Part shown: positions 5,028-6,118 of the stretch, piece after piece
How positions within the stretch are numbered: the stretch's first letter is position 1
How the letters are laid out: every line of letters starts with the position of its first letter
The notes under the pieces: model-generated
The model's database searches: none
What the model saw: the letters and a program-made list of their open reading frames with translations, nothing else
What the model was told of the DNA's origin: nothing
Translations under genes and position numbers: made by a program
From: B120-G9 sp034659895
GTDB lineage: Bacteria; Zixibacteria; MSB-5A5; GN15; FEB-12
Reading direction: 5' to 3'
DNA length: 6,118 nt
Assembly (NCBI GenBank): GCA_034659895.1
Contig: JAYEIF010000010.1
Span: 1-6,118 of the forward strand

Positions 5028-6118
5028 ATGAAAAAAACATCGCTGTTTATATTGCTAACCTGTTTATTCGTCAGCCCTGAATTGTTTTGTAAACAAATCA
5101 ACGATCGTTTCTCAATGGAGTTTTCTGAACGTTTTCGCTTTATATCATGGGACAATGCCATCAGTCTGACAGATACAGCACACTCAGCCACAACATTCAC
5201 AAGGCACAAGACATCTCTTAAAGGTAAGTGGTTGCCATCAAGTAAAATCGAGGCATGTCTTAAGCTGACAAATGAGTTTCGATATTATTTTGTCCCAGAG
5301 GATAAGGAATTCAGTTTTGACGAATTAATCGTTGATCAGGCTTATGTCAGGTTAAAAGACCCATTTGAATATCCTATTGCCCTTACGATTGGCCGTCAGA
5401 ATATAATGTTGGGCGAAAGATTTGTCGTTATGGATGGAAACCCCCTTGATGGTTCACGCTCGATTTATTTCAATGCGATTAAATTCGATTGGGTTATCAA
5501 TCCTAAACATAAAATTACTGCCTTCTATTCATACCAAGAAGAAACCGATGATTGGTTGCCTGTTATCCATAATCAGGACAAGAAATTGATTGAACAGCCG
5601 GAAGAAGGAATCTGTTCCTATTATACGGGAAAGTTAAACAAAGCTGAGATTGATGCCTATTATGTTCGCAAGAACCTTGACAGTAATGACACCACACAGG
5701 TTCAATCGGGAATTAACACTATTGGCACTCGATTTAAGTATCCTGTAATCAACAATCTTGACTATGCTATTGAGTTTGCACATCAGTTTGGAACGCAAAA
5801 TGATAACAACCGCTCAGCTTTTGGAGGATATTCATACCTGCGTTTCAAACCGACTTGGAGTAAGGAGAATTTGTATATTCCATATTCCCTGACTTCCGGT
5901 GTTGTCTATCTTAGCGGTGATGATCCGAAGACTCGCCAATTGGAAGGTTGGGACCCTGTTTTCGCACGCTGGCCAAAGTGGAGTGAATCATATATCTATA
6001 CTCAGATTAATGAAGATAAAGTAGCCTACTGGACAAATCTATTTTCATTTTACTCGGAAGTGCAATTCAGGTTTGCTTCTGATGTTGATTTATACATTGG
6101 TTATCATCATCTCACAGC
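5028..6118 (+). CDS. Alginate-export-family outer-membrane porin (3' end beyond the window)
   Basis: 363 complete codons are visible and the frame is still open at the window edge. The start at 5028 opens a signal peptide: MKKTS, a hydrophobic core at residues 6-16, then a polar region beginning KQINDRF near residue 22. There is no clear AxA cleavage site and no good lipobox despite Cys21. An in-frame ATG at 5004 is the alternative, and TGA at 4995-4997 rules out anything earlier. The mature part resembles the alginate export family (PF13372-type barrels): ERFRFISWDNA (34-44), AYVRL (105-109), IGRQNIMLGERF (121-132), DGSRSIYFNAIKF (141-153) and EGWDPVFARWPKW (306-318). Such barrels are diffusion channels for many solutes, so the name does not prove alginate. 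Neither start has a strong ribosome binding site. The 40-base gap suggests co-transcription with, and perhaps translational dependence on, the symporter. Together they would form a two-membrane uptake route (inference). Confidence 0.85.
   Translation, partial: MKKTSLFILLTCLFVSPELFCKQINDRFSMEFSERFRFISWDNAISLTDTAHSATTFTRHKTSLKGKWLPSSKIEACLKLTNEFRYYFVPEDKEFSFDELIVDQAYVRLKDPFEYPIALTIGRQNIMLGERFVVMDGNPLDGSRSIYFNAIKFDWVINPKHKITAFYSYQEETDDWLPVIHNQDKKLIEQPEEGICSYYTGKLNKAEIDAYYVRKNLDSNDTTQVQSGINTIGTRFKYPVINNLDYAIEFAHQFGTQNDNNRSAFGGYSYLRFKPTWSKENLYIPYSLTSGVVYLSGDDPKTRQLEGWDPVFARWPKWSESYIYTQINEDKVAYWTNLFSFYSEVQFRFASDVDLYIGYHHLT

Noticed and set aside
4967..5209. 80-residue minus-strand frame across the symporter-porin junction
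   Set aside because: It lies opposite the symporter end and the porin signal peptide and has no family features.

Overview
The window looks like chromosomal DNA from a Gram-negative (diderm) bacterium. Two of its four protein genes encode signal-peptide-bearing outer-membrane beta-barrel candidates. Base composition is moderately AT-rich, with very AT-rich gaps between genes. The 402-residue barrel and the porin have the general look of proteins from the FCB side of the tree (for example Zixibacteria-like or other uncultured lineages). That is an impression from memory, and nothing in the window fixes the taxon.

Layout. Bases 1-214 hold a composite of repeat arms. Bases 215-497 are an AT-rich upstream region with a possible short leader ORF. 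Bases 498-1706 (+) encode an outer-membrane-type protein of unknown function, closed by a strong symmetric hairpin terminator at 1726-1752. Bases 1758-1992 are a complete, non-coding, MITE-like element. It has inverted ends (GGGCTTG[T/C]TGAATAA), possible 6-bp target duplications and a GC-rich core that can fold into a three-way junction. Its right 133 bp (1867-1999) is identical to 21-153, so the barrel gene sits between two perfect direct repeats.

Bases 2060-3199 (-) encode a lysine 6-dehydrogenase-like member of the saccharopine dehydrogenase family. A 357-bp divergent regulatory region (3200-3556) follows, with an extended -10 promoter for the dehydrogenase and several palindromes. Bases 3557-4987 (+) encode a sodium:solute symporter. 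After a 40-bp gap, 5028 to the window end encodes an alginate-export-family (PF13372-type) outer-membrane porin, cut off by the window edge.

How the genes may work together (inference): the porin could admit a solute across the outer membrane and the symporter could move it across the inner membrane. The divergently transcribed dehydrogenase could then act on it or on a product. Lysine or a related amino compound is a reasonable guess only because of the dehydrogenase. No clearly new defence or catalytic system was found. The most distinctive signal is the structured repeat element and its rearranged copy at the left edge.
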